From: Cristatella mucedo | Taxonomy: Eukaryota; Bryozoa; Phylactolaemata; Cristatellidae | Assembly (NCBI GenBank): GCA_009760855.2 | Contig: WPIO01000153.1 | Span: 129,501-193,500 of the forward strand | Length of the DNA: 64,000 nt | Reading direction: 5' to 3' | The notes under the pieces: generated by a model | What the model was told of the DNA's origin: nothing | Database searches by the model: none | Seen by the model: only the letters and a program-made list of their open reading frames with translations | Position numbers and translations under genes: made by a program | In this document: in pieces, positions 1 to 45,023 of the stretch | Layout: every line of letters starts with the position of its first letter | How positions within the stretch are numbered: the stretch's first letter is position 1

Positions 1-225
1 CAGACATCCTGAGCTGCTACTTCCATGTTACTCACTAACTCAACTGCTCTCCTGACTCTGCTATGCTTCCCACTTTTTCTTTGTTTCGTGAGATTAAGTC
101 TGCCGGCTATCGAATGCGTACCGAAAGCCGCTTAGGTTGTGAGTGCACTATACAAAACTCACATCCGTCACATCCACATAGTCTATGTGGCTTTATAGAG
201 TTAACAGACGGAGACACATATAAAA
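1..225 (+). mobile_element. LINE family B (CR1/L2-like), 3' end
   Basis: Matches the 3' end of the copies at 12.8 and 16.3 kb, down to the terminal hairpin CCACATAGTCTATGTGG at 174-190. The 5' part lies outside the window. Confidence 0.75.
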
Positions 226-284
226 TCAAAGTCGGGTGACGGCGAGTCAGTTGTACTTCGAACAGTAGGCCGTCGTTAAATATA

Positions 285-705
285 ATAATGCATTTCATAT
301 ACTCGTGCCCTCGGAGAACTTGATCCCTTTCTAGGCGTTTTAAATTTGCTGAAAAGTAAGTGCGATCGAATGATTAGTATTAGCATGCTTAATAAACAAC
401 AAAAATTATATGGTTACGGGTGACGTGTACAGGGTCACCATGGTTAGTTACAGCACGTACAGTGTCACAGCACCATGTCATGTCATAGCACCAATAAGAG
501 CATAAAGGTCGAATCACAGGGGCCCACTAAATGCTGCGATAAATGTGTGCGTTTTTAGTTTTTTAAATGTGGTCAATTCAGGAGATGTCATTACGCAAGT
601 CGGGAATGAGTTCCAGGCTTTGGGACCCAACGAAGAAAGCATAGGGCACTGTCTCCATGGGATTTGAGGTTTGTACGAGGTATAGGTAAGCAATTAGATA
701 CACTG
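285..705 (-). mobile_element. LINE family A (CR1/L2-like), 3' fragment
   Basis: On the minus strand it runs from the family's last ORF2 segment (KAWNSLP region) through the 3' UTR to the tail hairpin. It lies directly against the family B end at 1-225, in opposite orientation. Confidence 0.7.
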
Positions 706-3004
706 CATAAGCAGCATAAAATAAAATATAATATACCAATATATAATATAATACATATAATATATAATAGTTCTATAACATATATGTTGTGACTAGTGCA
801 TAGATATAGACGTGACCCTCGGTGGCTGCCAAATAGGCTGCCGTGCGTGAACCGCACGGCCTTGACCCTAGCTGAGGCTTGAGCGCTCTTGATTACACAG
901 TGCGCCTGAGGCTTCTGCTGTTGTAATTAGCGAGGCATCTGACACTAATGTACACGTCTCACCTGTGGCCAATAGTTGAGCTAATAGTTAAGCCGTTGAA
1001 GCAGCGTAGCGTCAGACCACTAATGCAGATCATATTTCGTGTCGCCTGCTGCGATAGATTGGGCTCCCATAGATATGCGTGCCCGTTGAAAGTATTAGAA
1101 AAGAGTCTCGTTTACGGCGCACGTGCGCCCGCTGTGTCTCCGCGAGACTCCCGCTAGGGCGGTCGCAGCCGGAGCCTGCGCCTGCGCATGCACATTGTGC
1201 CTGCCGGAGCCGCTGGCATGCAGCAATTGCCTCTGCGCTCCGCTACCTCCCGCTGCATACCTCGAGCCGCAACGACTCGCTGTAGCCATTCGTCAAGGCC
1301 ACGGCTCCATCAGCATTCATCAAATACCTGATGGACTAGCAGCGCTCTAACCGCTGCCAAGAGTAACGTCGAACGCTCAGCGGAGGAGGCGTACCCTGCC
1401 GCGCTTACAAAGCGGCGCAGCCAACTGCTGAATGCGACTCGGCGCGCGTCTACGTGCAACAAGCGGGCCGCCGCGCCTGCAGCGTTTCTTGCGCCAACCT
1501 TCTTACCGTTACAAAAGGGTCGCGAGCGTCCCTTGGCTTCAGTTGGAATGAGATGCGAATAGGGGATTTCACTGGACTTTATTCGAAAGTGCACAATGTC
1601 TCTGCGCGTCTAGTTCAGTTCTAACGCCACACTTCTCGAAAGCTCTTGACAAGACAAGCGCTCGTGTGGGGAAAATAACTCCCTGCACTAAGGTCACCTG
1701 CGTATTGGGGCGCGACCCAAATAGGCGGAGGGCCCGAAAAACCAGGTACACGATAGCGACGTCGGTTCAGGCGCGCCGCGGCTGCCTCGGGTGCGCAGAT
1801 GCCCCGATCGTCTCTTCGCCGGATCCTGACTCGAGACCGGAGAACTGAGACTCGGTTTTCACCTCGACGAAGGCAAAACAAACTGAGGCCCGCTTCGCCT
1901 ACGAAGACTGTCCCTCCTTCCACTTCACCGGACTGTATACCTAGTTGGCGGCAGTAAATTTCTACTCCGGGACCACGCGGGCGCGTGCACACAAACACAA
2001 AATGCGCGAGCGGTATTAATTAATTAATAATTAATATTAAAGTTATAATACAATAATAATTAAATAATATGTAATTAATTATAAATAAATAGCCGTTCTC
2101 GGTGGCGGCGTCCGCAAAATTTTCCTGGCGCAGTGCTACGCATGGACATCTGGTTCAGAAGCCGCCGCCACAAATAGCTGCCTTCGCGTGCGTGCGCCTG
2201 CTTAACGATACGACGTACGAACGTCCACGTCCAGGGCGAATTCTTCGCACGTATCCTCGGGCTCGCCCGGTTCGATACCGCCACCCGCAGCGCCATCAGC
2301 TGGCGTAAGGAGAGCTGGCCGTGCGCATCCTTGGCTTTCTAGTCTCCAAACAGAATATCCGCCGAGTGTCTGGCAAGCAGGAACGGCACTGGCCGTACTA
2401 AATGCCAAATTTGCATGGAGGATGAAGCTTTTTTTTTGGTCAAAACAACGCTGCACTATTCCGCTGAGATAAGTCAACCGCAGGGACACGCACGCGATCT
2501 GACGATTTCAGATCCGCCACTAACGTACCGCCCCTATTAATTCTTAGCGAAATGCCAGCCTACTCATGCACTGTCTCCGGGAAGGAGAAAGCCGCAGCGT
2601 CTCGGGCTAACTTGCCATGGATGTTTGCCTTAGCCTGCAGCTGCTTTGTTAGTTTAGTTCGTAGAAGGAGCCGCACGCTTAAGTTCAAAGTTCGCTCAAA
2701 GCCCCCCTCCTTTTTTATATCTATACCCTACCTATTTTCAACATCGAGTCAGCCATACCCGTCTTCATAATGAAATGCTGTGACTCTCGCAAAGCCAGAG
2801 AGTTACTCGCAGCGAGGGATCAAGATGTCAGCTGCAACGAGCAGTCATCGCGTCCGACGTAGGCACTCATGCGTGAACTCACAAATGCACGCACGCACAC
2901 TTACAAACCTAACAAATAAATATTCGTGTTCCCTTTCGACTTTAATTCACCTCCAAGTTTGCTTAAACCACCTTTGTATTCGATATCAATAAGAAAAATA
3001 TACA
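706..3004. other. No recognisable feature; locally CG-rich and A/T-rich
   Basis: I see no supported gene. 1080-1560 and 1700-2000 are CG-rich. 2018-2095 is almost pure A/T. Several open frames of 60-125 codons overlap on both strands, without family resemblance or clear splice structure. Confidence 0.5.
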
Positions 3005-3130
3005 GAATTCATTTTTATAGTGCCCTAAGAAAACTTAATTCGACGCTTGACGTTTACCTCGGGGCTTGAGCCCACGACCTTGGCCAGACATTGGTCGGGG
3101 TTATTCGGGCTTTGGGTCTGACGTGCGAGT
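3005..3130 (-). mobile_element. SINE family 2 (tRNA-like head, LINE-like tail)
   Basis: The minus strand carries GGGCTTGAGCCC-type box B sequence, then the AGCGTC...AGGGCAC-type tail. Same layout as the copy at 21.0 kb. Confidence 0.6.
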
Positions 3131-3842
3131 GTACGCGGTTCAAAGTAGAGACATAATTCAGGAGAATCCCTAAAACATTAGGCAACGTTGCAAAACCTTA
3201 CGGGCAAGTAAGGCAGCCCTTGTAAATTCACGACTAAGATCGATCTCAAGTATATCCAATCGGACTTTAGAGCACGCTCTGGTCGGTCGCGCACTTGTCG
3301 GCGTATCCCTGGTCGGTCGCTGCACCTGTCCACGTCGAAGCGGCTTGCGAGGTTCGGTTCGGGGGTTAGTTAGGAGGTTCGGTTCGGGGAGGCTTTTCAA
3401 AACCTCGCGGCGCCAGCGCTACTCGGTCGCCTGCGCGTAAAGTGGAGCGCCGCTGTCCCACGAGGGAAACAGCGATTGAGCTCGTACCGCACCCGGCTCT
3501 TGTACAGTCGGCGTAAGTTTTATGCGTCCGCCGCTCTTCTCTCCTCAGAAACACCTGCTCACGCATCGTACGCAACGACGACCCACGCCGAGCCACGGCC
3601 ATCCCCGTTTCGACGATCGCGCGCGAGCGCGCGCCGATCACGAGAGACTGCGAACGGCCGCTCGCGCTGGCCGGTCGTGCCCCGTGGCGGCGGCCATTGC
3701 ACGACGCCGATTCCTTAAATGCGGGCGCGTCCGCACGAGACCAGACCGGAAGCAGTTGCCTCCGATCGCGCATCTTTGGCTTTGGCTGCGAGACACGATG
3801 CTTGCGTGCTTGCGCGCTTTGAGCTCAGCCGCTCGAGAGAGG

Positions 3843-3843
<1 letters not shown>
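3131..3843. other. CG-rich stretch without a recognised gene
   Basis: High CG content and overlapping open frames on both strands (up to 135 codons). None resembles a known family. Confidence 0.4.

Positions 3844-3907
<64 letters not shown>
3844..3907. repeat. (GA)n microsatellite
   Basis: About 64 bp of uninterrupted GA on the plus strand. Confidence 0.97.
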
Positions 3908-3909
<2 letters not shown>

Positions 3910-4217
3910 TGAACCTTTAATCTTTTGTATATTCAGCTATCTTCCCGTCCTAGGATGGAGTGTAAATAGGAGCTTGAATTTAATCCCTTTTACATTTAGG
4001 CATGGCCGCGTCATTTCAATCTTCCTAAATGAACGTAAGTGAAATACGGCGAGTCCGTGAAGGAGCCGGGAAAATAGGAAAAGTAAAATAAGTCACTGAC
4101 GTCAATCTCACGTTGTGCAGCTTGAGATATTCACAGTACTTCAATGATGGTGCAGCTGCGAAAAGCTGGATATCAAAATATTATAGGAGAGTGTTTAACA
4201 ATTTAAATAGACAAATA

Positions 4218-4375
4218 CTAGCTGATTTAACAGCTTCTTTTTGCATAGCGACAGAAGAGCCTTCACGGCTATCACCACCGCTTGCAGTGGCGATAAAGGA
4301 TCGCCCACTGCAGGATTCGAAACCACGTGACCTCGGGGCCGAGGTCATGAAAAGCAACCGCCTGCACGTCCATCG
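4218..4375 (-). mobile_element. SINE family 1 (tRNA-derived), near full copy
   Basis: On the minus strand: head with the inverted repeat around ACCTCGGCCCCGAGGT, then a body with CACTGCAAGCGGTGGTGATA and GAGGCTGTTAAATCAGCTAG. Matches the copies at 41.5, 56.1, 57.4, 58.1 and 61.1 kb. Confidence 0.8.
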
Positions 4376-5439
4376 TTGAAATTAAACTTCGGACTGTGAA
4401 ATGAATTGTAGAATTGCAGCTTCGAGCTTTCGCTTTCGATCTCGTCATTCGATTGCGTCATGCTTAAACGCCGCGGATCGCTCTCACGTAAGTCACCGCT
4501 CTCCTTAAATTGCTACACGCACCCCACACTGTTGCTATAGACGCTGCTCTTGGTCCCTTCCTATGGATGAGGCCTGATTGCTCCGCTATCGTCGGCGCTC
4601 CAGCACTGATGTCAGCACTGGAGCGGGGCTTCCAAAACTCGTCAGCTTCTAAGATTGTTTATTTATATTTCATATTTGTATTATTTATATTATCATTTAC
4701 TTATATTATTCATATTATTTACATTTTTATTTAGATTTCAACTTCTTCAACAACTGCTGCTTATAGTTTCAGCCGGCTTCACCAGTATGCATCGCACGTC
4801 TGCGAGGACTAGCATTCGTTACTTTCGCAACGTTTGCCAGAAACGTCAGCAGTGGCTACAACTCGTTTATAGCGGTGGATGTCCGTAGTAAGATTATTGC
4901 TCAGGACCATTCCACGGATTGGATTTTGGCAAATAAGCACAGTGTAGCTAAAACACGATTCTCAGTATTAGCTGGATTTAAGCAAGTGCTGATAACGAAA
5001 TCAAGTGCCTGAAAGCGGATGAAAAATATGTATGAACAATAAAAATATATTTTTCTAGAAATAAATCTCTCTTGAGGCACTTAACACATGATGTAAAGGG
5101 CAGCGTGTCAACACGGACATGTCACTCAGCAGGCACACAGTGTCACAACTTGTCACATAAGCACAATGTCGCTGCTTGCTCTGCCACAGCCTGATATTCG
5201 AAAGAGAAAATTACCTGCTGGAGTTTTTAGAACTATGGAGCAATGCTTAACCAAAATTTAGCAATAGCCAGAAGGGTTCGATAAGGAACGCAACGACTGC
5301 ACAATAGAGCACTCAAAACACTTCATCTACGTGTCCTGTTCCTAAGTGACCTTTCATCATTAAACGACCGCAACAGCTCCACAGTAAAGTCTACCTACTT
5401 TCACTACGTAACGTGGCTTTTTTAGACAGGGATGCCACA
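4376..5439. other. No recognisable feature; A/T-rich
   Basis: 4640-4740 is a (TTATAT)-like low-complexity run. The rest shows no coding or repeat similarity I can support. Confidence 0.4.
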
Positions 5440-6090
5440 TTAAAATTTGTCCATGCATTTGTGGCATCCCATCTCGACTTCTGAATCACTGTTAACTGGT
5501 CTACTGGTCTATGCAATCAGGCGCCCATAGTTGGTGCAAAGCTCTGCAGCTAGGCTCATTTATCGTGAGCGTCGCAATTGCCACGTCACACCACTTCTCG
5601 CCGACATGCACTGGCTTCCAATCAAGCTGCGTAGTGAATTCGTGATTCTGTCACTTACTTTTAGGTCCCTTCATGTTTTGGCTCCAGCCTACCTATAAGA
5701 AAATACTTTCCCACTAGGTGAAGCATCGTACCACCCGCTTCGGACTCTTAATCGTTTAGTCATACCTCGTACGAACCTCAAGACCGTTTTAGATCGTGCC
5801 TTTAGTTCCTTTACGCCCAAAGCCTAGAACTCACTCCCGACGCACGTTACAACGTCCCCTGAAACGGCAATCTTTAAAAGGAAGCTTAAAAACGCACTTA
5901 TTTATTTCAGCATTTGGTCGGTCTTTGTGATTCGTCTTCCGTGTGCATGTTCCTGCTTACACTATGCCTGCTGTTTGTGGATGTTACTACCAAACATTTG
6001 GTAATGCTTTATATGCAGTATCTGTAAAGTGCCTAGAGAGAGATGTCGTTCTCTGAGGGCGCTATGCAAATTTATTCTTATTAAAACAGT
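5440..6090 (+). mobile_element. LINE family A, degraded 3' fragment
   Basis: Plus strand follows the family from FVASHLDF through the HWLP block and the KAW.SLP block to the tail hairpin AGAGAGAGATGTCGTTCTCT. Many stops and frameshifts. Confidence 0.75.
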
Positions 6091-6624
6091 TCTTTGTGTT
6101 ATTCCATAATCCAAAGGTTAAAAAGGCAATCCCAAGTTTTAACGATTACCGTTTGACCGCAAAAATGTTTATAAAAAATAATCAACTTGTAATAACTTTT
6201 TTTTAAACCATGCGTAGTCCTTTGAACGTTCCTACAAGCTTCGGCTAAATGCAAAGGACTTGCCCGGGAGTTTTCCTCCGATTCGTTTCGTCAATGGCAA
6301 ATAAAGTCTTAAACAGACACTACGGACCACTACGCGAAGTTTTGAAATCAGCACTACATCTACTAAATGACGAGATGGTCAACTCCCCACTTGATAATAA
6401 TTGCCTGGTATGAATATGCAGAATATAAATCCCCAGCCGGAGTCACCGGAAACGCTCTGCGTGAGGAACGACTTGCTCAGACGATTCCTCTTTATTTACT
6501 TGCTAAACATCTGCTACAAACTTGAGCGGTGCAACACTTCAATCTACCGAAAGTGAGGTTCGCTAGGGGAGAGCCTCACTCTAGTTGGCTGTCTTACGCA
6601 AATTTTTGCTGCCGCGGTAAATTG
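6091..6624. other. No recognisable feature
   Basis: Unique-looking sequence; no gene or repeat recognised. Confidence 0.4.
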
Positions 6625-6730
6625 GTAGTAATAATAATAATAATAATAAAAATACACTTGATAAAGCGCCCTCAGAGAACTCAATCTCTTTCTAGGCGCT
6701 TTACATTTCTTGCAAAGCGAATTTAGGAAA
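6625..6730 (-). mobile_element. LINE family A tail (solitary)
   Basis: (AAT)n followed by the minus-strand tail hairpin, with CTCTTTCTAGGCGCTTTACA on the plus strand. Only about 100 bp are present. Confidence 0.7.
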
Positions 6731-7194
6731 CCATAGACGCTTCCCTTCCTCCTTTCATCTGAATCCTGCGAGATGTACGCCGGATGCATGCTGGTATTGG
6801 AATTCGCGAAGCGTTCTGACAGTAATGCACTTCGCAATTGCGGCCGATAGTTGAGCCATTTGACGCATTCTGTGATTCATCGAGCTCTCGTATTTGTACA
6901 AGTTGAGAGAAATGTAGATGGAGTCTCCTTTAACGCTCACGTCCGAACTGTGTCTCCGTGAGACTCCACTAGAGCTGCTGCCGCCGCGGGAGGCACAGTA
7001 ATACTACTCCTGAGAGCTCGTATGCATGGCCGCCTACAGCCTTGTAACTTCTTTATTATAACGCTGGCATTCTTGTAACCACCGGTCAGCAGTTACTGAT
7101 TCTAATGTGAAATTCCATGCTCGTTGCTGCGTTCACTGCTTGTTCCATGCGAATCAGGTCGCAAAGATTCATTCTTCGCAATTAGGCCGAGCTG
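6731..7194. other. No recognisable feature
   Basis: Nothing supported on either strand. Confidence 0.4.
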
Positions 7195-7350
7195 GTTTGA
7201 CCCGCCGGGTTAGGTGCTCGCCTTCAACGACCGAGGTCGAGGTGAATGCGTTCGATGACGGAGGTCGTGGGCTCGAGCCCGAGGCGCGCGTGAAGCGCCT
7301 GAATAGAGATTATGTTCTCTTAGGACGCTATACAAATGAATTGTATTGGG
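7195..7350 (+). mobile_element. SINE family 2, full-looking copy
   Basis: Plus strand has the head GACGGAGGTCGTGGGCTCGA and then the LINE-like tail hairpin GCGCCTGAATAGAGATTATG with TTCTCTTAGGACGC. Confidence 0.7.
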
Positions 7351-7734
7351 GTAATAGATGGCGATCTAATATCTTGTATTGCAACACCAGTTGTTGGCGT
7401 TTGTCTAGGTGCAATCGTGGCCTGCAAGCCGTCGGCCCGCTACGCCCCGCTTTACCCCGGGGGGCCTGAATCCGTCGCCCTTCACCTTCACCCATGGGCC
7501 ACCGCCTCGAGCTTCGCCGCTCAGTCAACACCTCAGCCAACTGCAGATTGGATCCTTCTACAGACATAGTTATTTACTATAATTATAGCTATCTATACAA
7601 TTATTTACTATAATAATTATTATTAACTAGTATTACTACTATTATTATATATTATTATTATTAATATATTTATAATAATTATAACTATTTACTATGATTA
7701 TAATTATTTATCCATAATTATTTACTTCACACTT
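7351..7734. other. Unrecognised; A/T low complexity at 7570-7730
   Basis: 7570-7730 is TTATTA/TATTTA low-complexity DNA. The preceding 200 bp show no recognised feature. Confidence 0.5.
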
Positions 7735-7870
7735 CGTAATTCTTTTGTATAGGTCCCCAAGAGAACTCAATCCCTACATCCAGGCGCTTTACTAATGCCA
7801 TAGTGCTCGGGCCCACAGCAAAGGTCGCTAAAGGCGAACACCTTGAACCCTGGGTCAAACCAGGGCAGCA
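7735..7870 (-). mobile_element. SINE family 2 copy
   Basis: Minus strand: head near CTGGGTCAAACCAGGG, GGGCCCGAGCAC box B-like block, tail AGCGCCTGGATGTAGGGATT. It abuts the (TC)n tract at 7896. Confidence 0.6.
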
Positions 7871-7893
7871 TCTGTCCACTGGCCTGCGAAGAT

Positions 7894-7895
<2 letters not shown>

Positions 7896-7977
<82 letters not shown>
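7896..7977. repeat. (TC)n microsatellite
   Basis: About 82 bp of TC on the plus strand, directly after a SINE. Confidence 0.97.
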
Positions 7978-7980
<3 letters not shown>

Positions 7981-8459
7981 TGTCTCTCTTTTCTTCTACG
8001 CGAGCGGAGCAGCCGGTGGGGTCGCAGGCGAACGCGGTCTCGCTGCTGCTCACGCTCTGAGAAATCTCTCTGCTCGGACTGATTTCAGCTCGACCGGCGA
8101 CCTTGGCGACCTGCGGCAGCGCGTGTCACATCCGCATGTCGCGAGTTCATTTCCGGGCATAACGGCCGGCGTCGTGCTCTGTAACGATAAAAACATGCTC
8201 CTCGGAAAAACTGCTCCTCGGACAAACTGCTCCCCCCAAAAAACAGCTCCCCAACAAGCTGATCCTCTGACTAACTGATCGCTTACAGACCTTCAGTTAA
8301 GCCACAAAAAATTACCACTTGGCTGTCGAGAATCGCTTTTTTGAAAATATATTGTGGCTCTATATTCCCGAAAGCATGATGAGACATCGCTGCAGTTACG
8401 CTTAGAAATTACCACCCCTTTCGTTGCCCCGGGTTCTTATCACACGGAAAACACGCTCG
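7978..8459. other. No recognisable feature
   Basis: No supported gene. 8195-8260 has an imprecise CTGCTCCTCGGA-like repetition. Confidence 0.4.
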
Positions 8460-8615
8460 GTCTTCACGACCCAGGTCGTGGGTTCGAGTCCTGTAGTGGG
8501 TGATCCAGTATTGTCCACTGCAAGTGGCGGCGGCGGTAGCCGTTAACGCTCCCCAGCCGCTGCTACTCAGAAAGAGGCTGTCGAATCATCGTTTAACCCT
8601 GTCTCTGGCACTGAC
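8460..8615 (+). mobile_element. SINE family 1 copy
   Basis: CACGACCCAGGTCGTGGGTT box B region, then CCACTGCAAGTGGCGGCGG and AAAGAGGCTGTCGAATCA. The 5' end is truncated. Confidence 0.65.
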
Positions 8616-8669
8616 TATGTTCTCTGAGGGCTCTGTATCAAATGTATTAACATTATTATTTTTATTAAT

Positions 8670-8970
8670 AATAATAATAATAATGCACTTGATAAAGCTC
8701 CCTCAGAGAACTTAATCTCTTTCGAGGCGCTTTACATTTGCTGCAAAGTGAAATGCAATTGAATGGTGAGTAAAATCAGGCTTGAAAAACAAACAAAATG
8801 AAAGCATGCATGTGCATTATTAAGCACGCACGTGCACACAAAAGACGAATCACAGAGACCCACTAAATGCTGTATTAAATAGGTGCTTTTTAGACTTCTC
8901 TTTAAATGTAATCATGTCAGGGGACGTTATGACGTGCGTCGGTAGTAAGTTCCAGGCTTTAGGAGCATAC
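8670..8970 (-). mobile_element. LINE family A, 3' fragment
   Basis: (AAT)n, tail hairpin, 3' UTR and the last ORF2 codons (CTAAAGCCTGGAA on the minus strand). Confidence 0.75.
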
Positions 8971-8984
8971 CGTAAACTGGATTT

Positions 8985-9160
8985 CTGGACCGTGATAGCA
9001 CAAGAGGTAAGGTGCTCCTTCTTCACGACCCAAGTCACGGGTTCAAATCCTGAAGCTCCGCCGTCCTTTATTACCATCTGCAAGCGGTTGTCGCAGCCGA
9101 TAAGGTTCTTTCGTCGTTATACAAACGAGGCTGTAAAATCAGCTAAGATTTTGTCTGGTG
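8985..9160 (+). mobile_element. SINE family 1 copy
   Basis: Head TTCACGACCCAAGTCACGGG, then CTGCAAGCGGTTGTCGCAGC and GAGGCTGTAAAATCAGCTA. It is followed about 40 bp on by the TC tract. Confidence 0.65.
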
Positions 9161-9195
9161 CAGTCCTGCGCCGCCCCTTCAGTTTTGGGGGCCTA

Positions 9196-9198
<3 letters not shown>

Positions 9199-9270
<72 letters not shown>

Positions 9271-9339
9271 CTCTCTCTGTCTCTGTCTCTCTCTATGTCT
9301 ATCTCTCTCTCCGTCTCTCTGTCTCTGTCTCTCCCTCTC

Positions 9340-9386
<47 letters not shown>

Positions 9387-9455
9387 CTCTGTCTCTGTCT
9401 CTCTGTCTCTGTCTCTGTCTATCTCTCTCTCCGTCTCTCTGTCTCTCTCTCCCCC

Positions 9456-9496
<41 letters not shown>

Positions 9497-9608
9497 GTCT
9501 CTCTTTATCTCTCTCAGTCTCTCTGTCTCTCTGTCTCTCTCTCTCTGTCTCTCTCTTTGTCTCTCTCTGTTTCTCTCTCCCTCTCTGTCTCTCTCTCGCT
9601 CTTTCTCA
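9199..9608. repeat. Compound (TC)n/(TCTG)n tract, about 410 bp
   Basis: Begins as pure TC and becomes a mosaic of TCTCTG, (TCTG)n (9343-9382) and interrupted TC. It is open in long Ser/Leu or Arg/Glu frames, which are artefacts of the repeat. Confidence 0.97.
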
Positions 9609-10034
9609 GCTTCACGCTGCGCTCTCGGTGCGCAGCAACGGGATAACGAAAAGGCAGCGGCGCATCCACGCTGCGGTGCAGATTGGGGCCGGCACTGTCC
9701 TCCTCTCCTGGAGCGAGTGCAGCGACCAGGGTTGCCGCCGATACCTACGCCCCGACCTTCGCTAACGACAAAATTCGGTCCTACCTCTGCTCGAAAGAGC
9801 AACTGACGAGCGTGAGTCGAATGAACGCCATCGCTGTGCGTTAAGATCGTTTCTCGTTTGCGGGTCTCAACCCCTTCACGAAAATCTTAGGCGTCTTGCC
9901 GCCCAGGTGAAAACCCACCCTGGCGATAATCCACCCCGGCGATAATCCACCCCGGCGATAATCCTGCCGCTCCGCCGCTTCCGTGCGAAAAAGGTATTCG
10001 CATTCATAATTCTAATAATTCGATCGTGCTTCTA
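9609..10034. other. Unrecognised; short tandem repeat at 9914-9964
   Basis: 9914-9964 holds three tandem copies of a 16-bp unit, CCACCCCGGCGATAAT. Nothing else supported. Confidence 0.6.
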
Positions 10035-10125
10035 TCGTAGCAAATGTATAGTGCCTAAAAAGAGATTGAGTTATCCGAGGGCGATAGACCAGATGGATTA
10101 TTATTATTATTATTAATCTTATTAT
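10035..10125 (+). mobile_element. LINE family A tail (solitary)
   Basis: GTAGCAAATGTATAGTGCCT with an AAAGAGATTGAGTTATCC core, then (ATT)n. Confidence 0.6.
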
Positions 10126-10594
10126 TATAAAGCCGGTCTTACACGGCGAGTTATGCTTCCTCCCCGCTTCCTATCTACTTGAGTCTTCGGTGTATACGTC
10201 ACCAATATGGTGGAGCGTCCAAAACTTAAGGAAGACTCAGCAGCCAAACGCGGTTCTACTTCTAAGGTCAAGACTTTTAAGGTCAAGAGCCTGTTGCTTC
10301 TCGGCCACTAATATATGCCCCACCTGCAGCAGGTGTTTGAGCAATTGACTCAGTGCAGCCTTTGATATAAGCATGTGGCCCACCACAGTGGCCCATCACA
10401 GTGGCCCATCACAGACGCACTCACTTATCTGTAGTGAGTCAGCCCCCAGCTCGTATGTGTACCCGCTGGGGTAATAAAGAGTTGAGTCTCGTTCACCGCT
10501 CACGTTCGCCCGCTCGTGTCTTCTTGTCTCCATGAGACTCCACTAGCGCTGCTGCAGCCGGAGACACAGTAACGTAACATCGGCTATGTAATGT
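10126..10594. other. No gene; shares a short repeat with 62.8 kb
   Basis: 10226-10290 resembles 62810-62870 (GAAGACTCAG.A.CCAAACGC and the TACTTCTA block), so this part belongs to an undefined repeat. 10380-10420 is a small tandem repeat of CACAGTGGCCCAT. Confidence 0.5.
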
Positions 10595-11035
10595 AATGTA
10601 TCTCCACCTGTAACTCTAAAAAGCCAAAAAGTGGGTGTTACGCGGGAAAGTTTTGCATAGCGCACTCACAGCCTTAGCGGCTTTCGGTACGCATTCGGTA
10701 GCCCACAGACTTCATCTCGCGCAGCAAAGAGAAAGTGGAAAGCATGGCTGAATCAGAACAGCGCATGACGTAGTGAGTAGCACGGCAGTAGCAGCTCAGG
10801 ACCAACGAAAAGGATGAGCCATGGTCGGCAGCAGGAGAGTCGTTGTCGCTATGTAAGAATTGTAAAGGCGAGTTCCACAGTCTATGATCGGCAGAGCTAA
10901 AGTTTCTTTTGCCAGCGGTCTTTAAGCGGAGGAATGGACCAGCTAATTTATTTTCCATACAGGAAATGAGGGCATGAGGAGACTGAAATTGGTGCAATAG
11001 CTCCGCAAGGTACACAGTAGCCTTATACTCAGCAA
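10595..11035 (-). mobile_element. LINE family B, 3' fragment
   Basis: Minus strand encodes YLAELLHQFQSPHALISCME and SSADHRLWNSPLQFLHSDN with stops. Matches the copy at 16.3 kb. Confidence 0.75.
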
Positions 11036-11675
11036 ACGACCGAGCAAAGCTGCCGCCAAGGACACGCCTTCTTTATAGCTTTGAAAAGCGTGGGAGACAA
11101 CGCGACCGGCGAAATTATTGAAGCGTTCCACAGGAGTCTTTGTTTATGATAACCTAAGAGCTAGTCACATAAGAATCCGATAATATGTGGCGGACGATAA
11201 AAGCAATAAAAGCAATCGTAGAAGGTTAAATTGCTCAGGGCGCGCATCGGGGAGAAGCATTTTCTACCTTCCAATCGAAAGCAACGTACCCACGACCTCT
11301 AGGGGGCGGAGCACGTATGAAGCAAGACTTAGACGAAGGCCGGCCGGATAAGCTTCCTATAGAAAAATAAGACCGGAGTAGGAGAGAAGTAGTTAGGAAG
11401 CAGTTGGGAGTAAGACTTGCCGTTTAAAATTCGGCTTAAGTCGCATTACTGCGGTGCCGTGAAAGGGGCGTGGTTCGTCACCGGCGTCTACGGGCGGGCG
11501 AAATCAGCTGGTCCACTGCGTCTGCTAAGGGCATGTTCGGAACGGCATGCAGCATAGCGAGATTGTCGCGTGCGAGTGGTCTAAAATTTATGGATTTAAG
11601 ATAATTGAGAAATTATGCTCGCAGTCTCTTCTGGGTCCAGCTGATCGTAAAGCGGAAAATACAGACAGTTGTGGG
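11036..11675. other. WDR26 5' flank, nothing recognised
   Basis: Unique-looking sequence upstream of WDR26. No supported exon was found here, although an upstream WDR26 exon could be hidden. Confidence 0.4.
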
Positions 11676-11683
11676 TGACGTCA
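11676..11683. promoter_or_regulatory. Palindromic CRE (TGACGTCA) upstream of WDR26
   Basis: Perfect 8-bp CREB/ATF consensus, 219 bp before the first in-frame ATG of WDR26, in CG-containing sequence. One 8-mer in a window this size can occur by chance. The position is what makes it worth noting. Confidence 0.4.
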
Positions 11684-11901
11684 CGCACCATAACAAGGCT
11701 CTGTGCAGTGCCCTACGCTTCGTGCTGTGGCCGCCTCGTCTGCACGCCAGGAGCTCGCTCATTCGTACGTATGGTTGTTGTACGCCTGCCGAAACCTGAA
11801 TAGCCAATCTGGCATCGAGTCTGCATACATTGGAGGTTTCCAGGGGAGACACTTCACCGCCCCGCAAAAGACTTCGTGCTCTCGCCTCGAGCGGCAGCAA
11901 T

Positions 11902-45023
<33,122 letters not shown>

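Noticed and set aside
1621..1998. 125-codon minus-strand open frame in CG-rich DNA
   Set aside because: Open frames occur on both strands here because stop codons are rare in CG-rich DNA. No domain, no splice structure.
2075..2489. Minus-strand frames with an acidic segment (EPEDTCEEFALDVDV)
   Set aside because: Looks slightly protein-like, but there is no family match and no convincing acceptor/donor pair.
3841..3920. Long Glu/Arg open frame
   Set aside because: It is only the translation of (GA)n; no coding content outside the repeat.
7803..8278. Overlapping Ser/Leu-rich open frames of 80-130 codons
   Set aside because: They are generated by the (TC)n tract and a SINE; no family resemblance.
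8914..9765. 283-codon open frame on the plus strand
   Set aside because: It consists of SINE and compound TC/TCTG repeat translation, not a gene.
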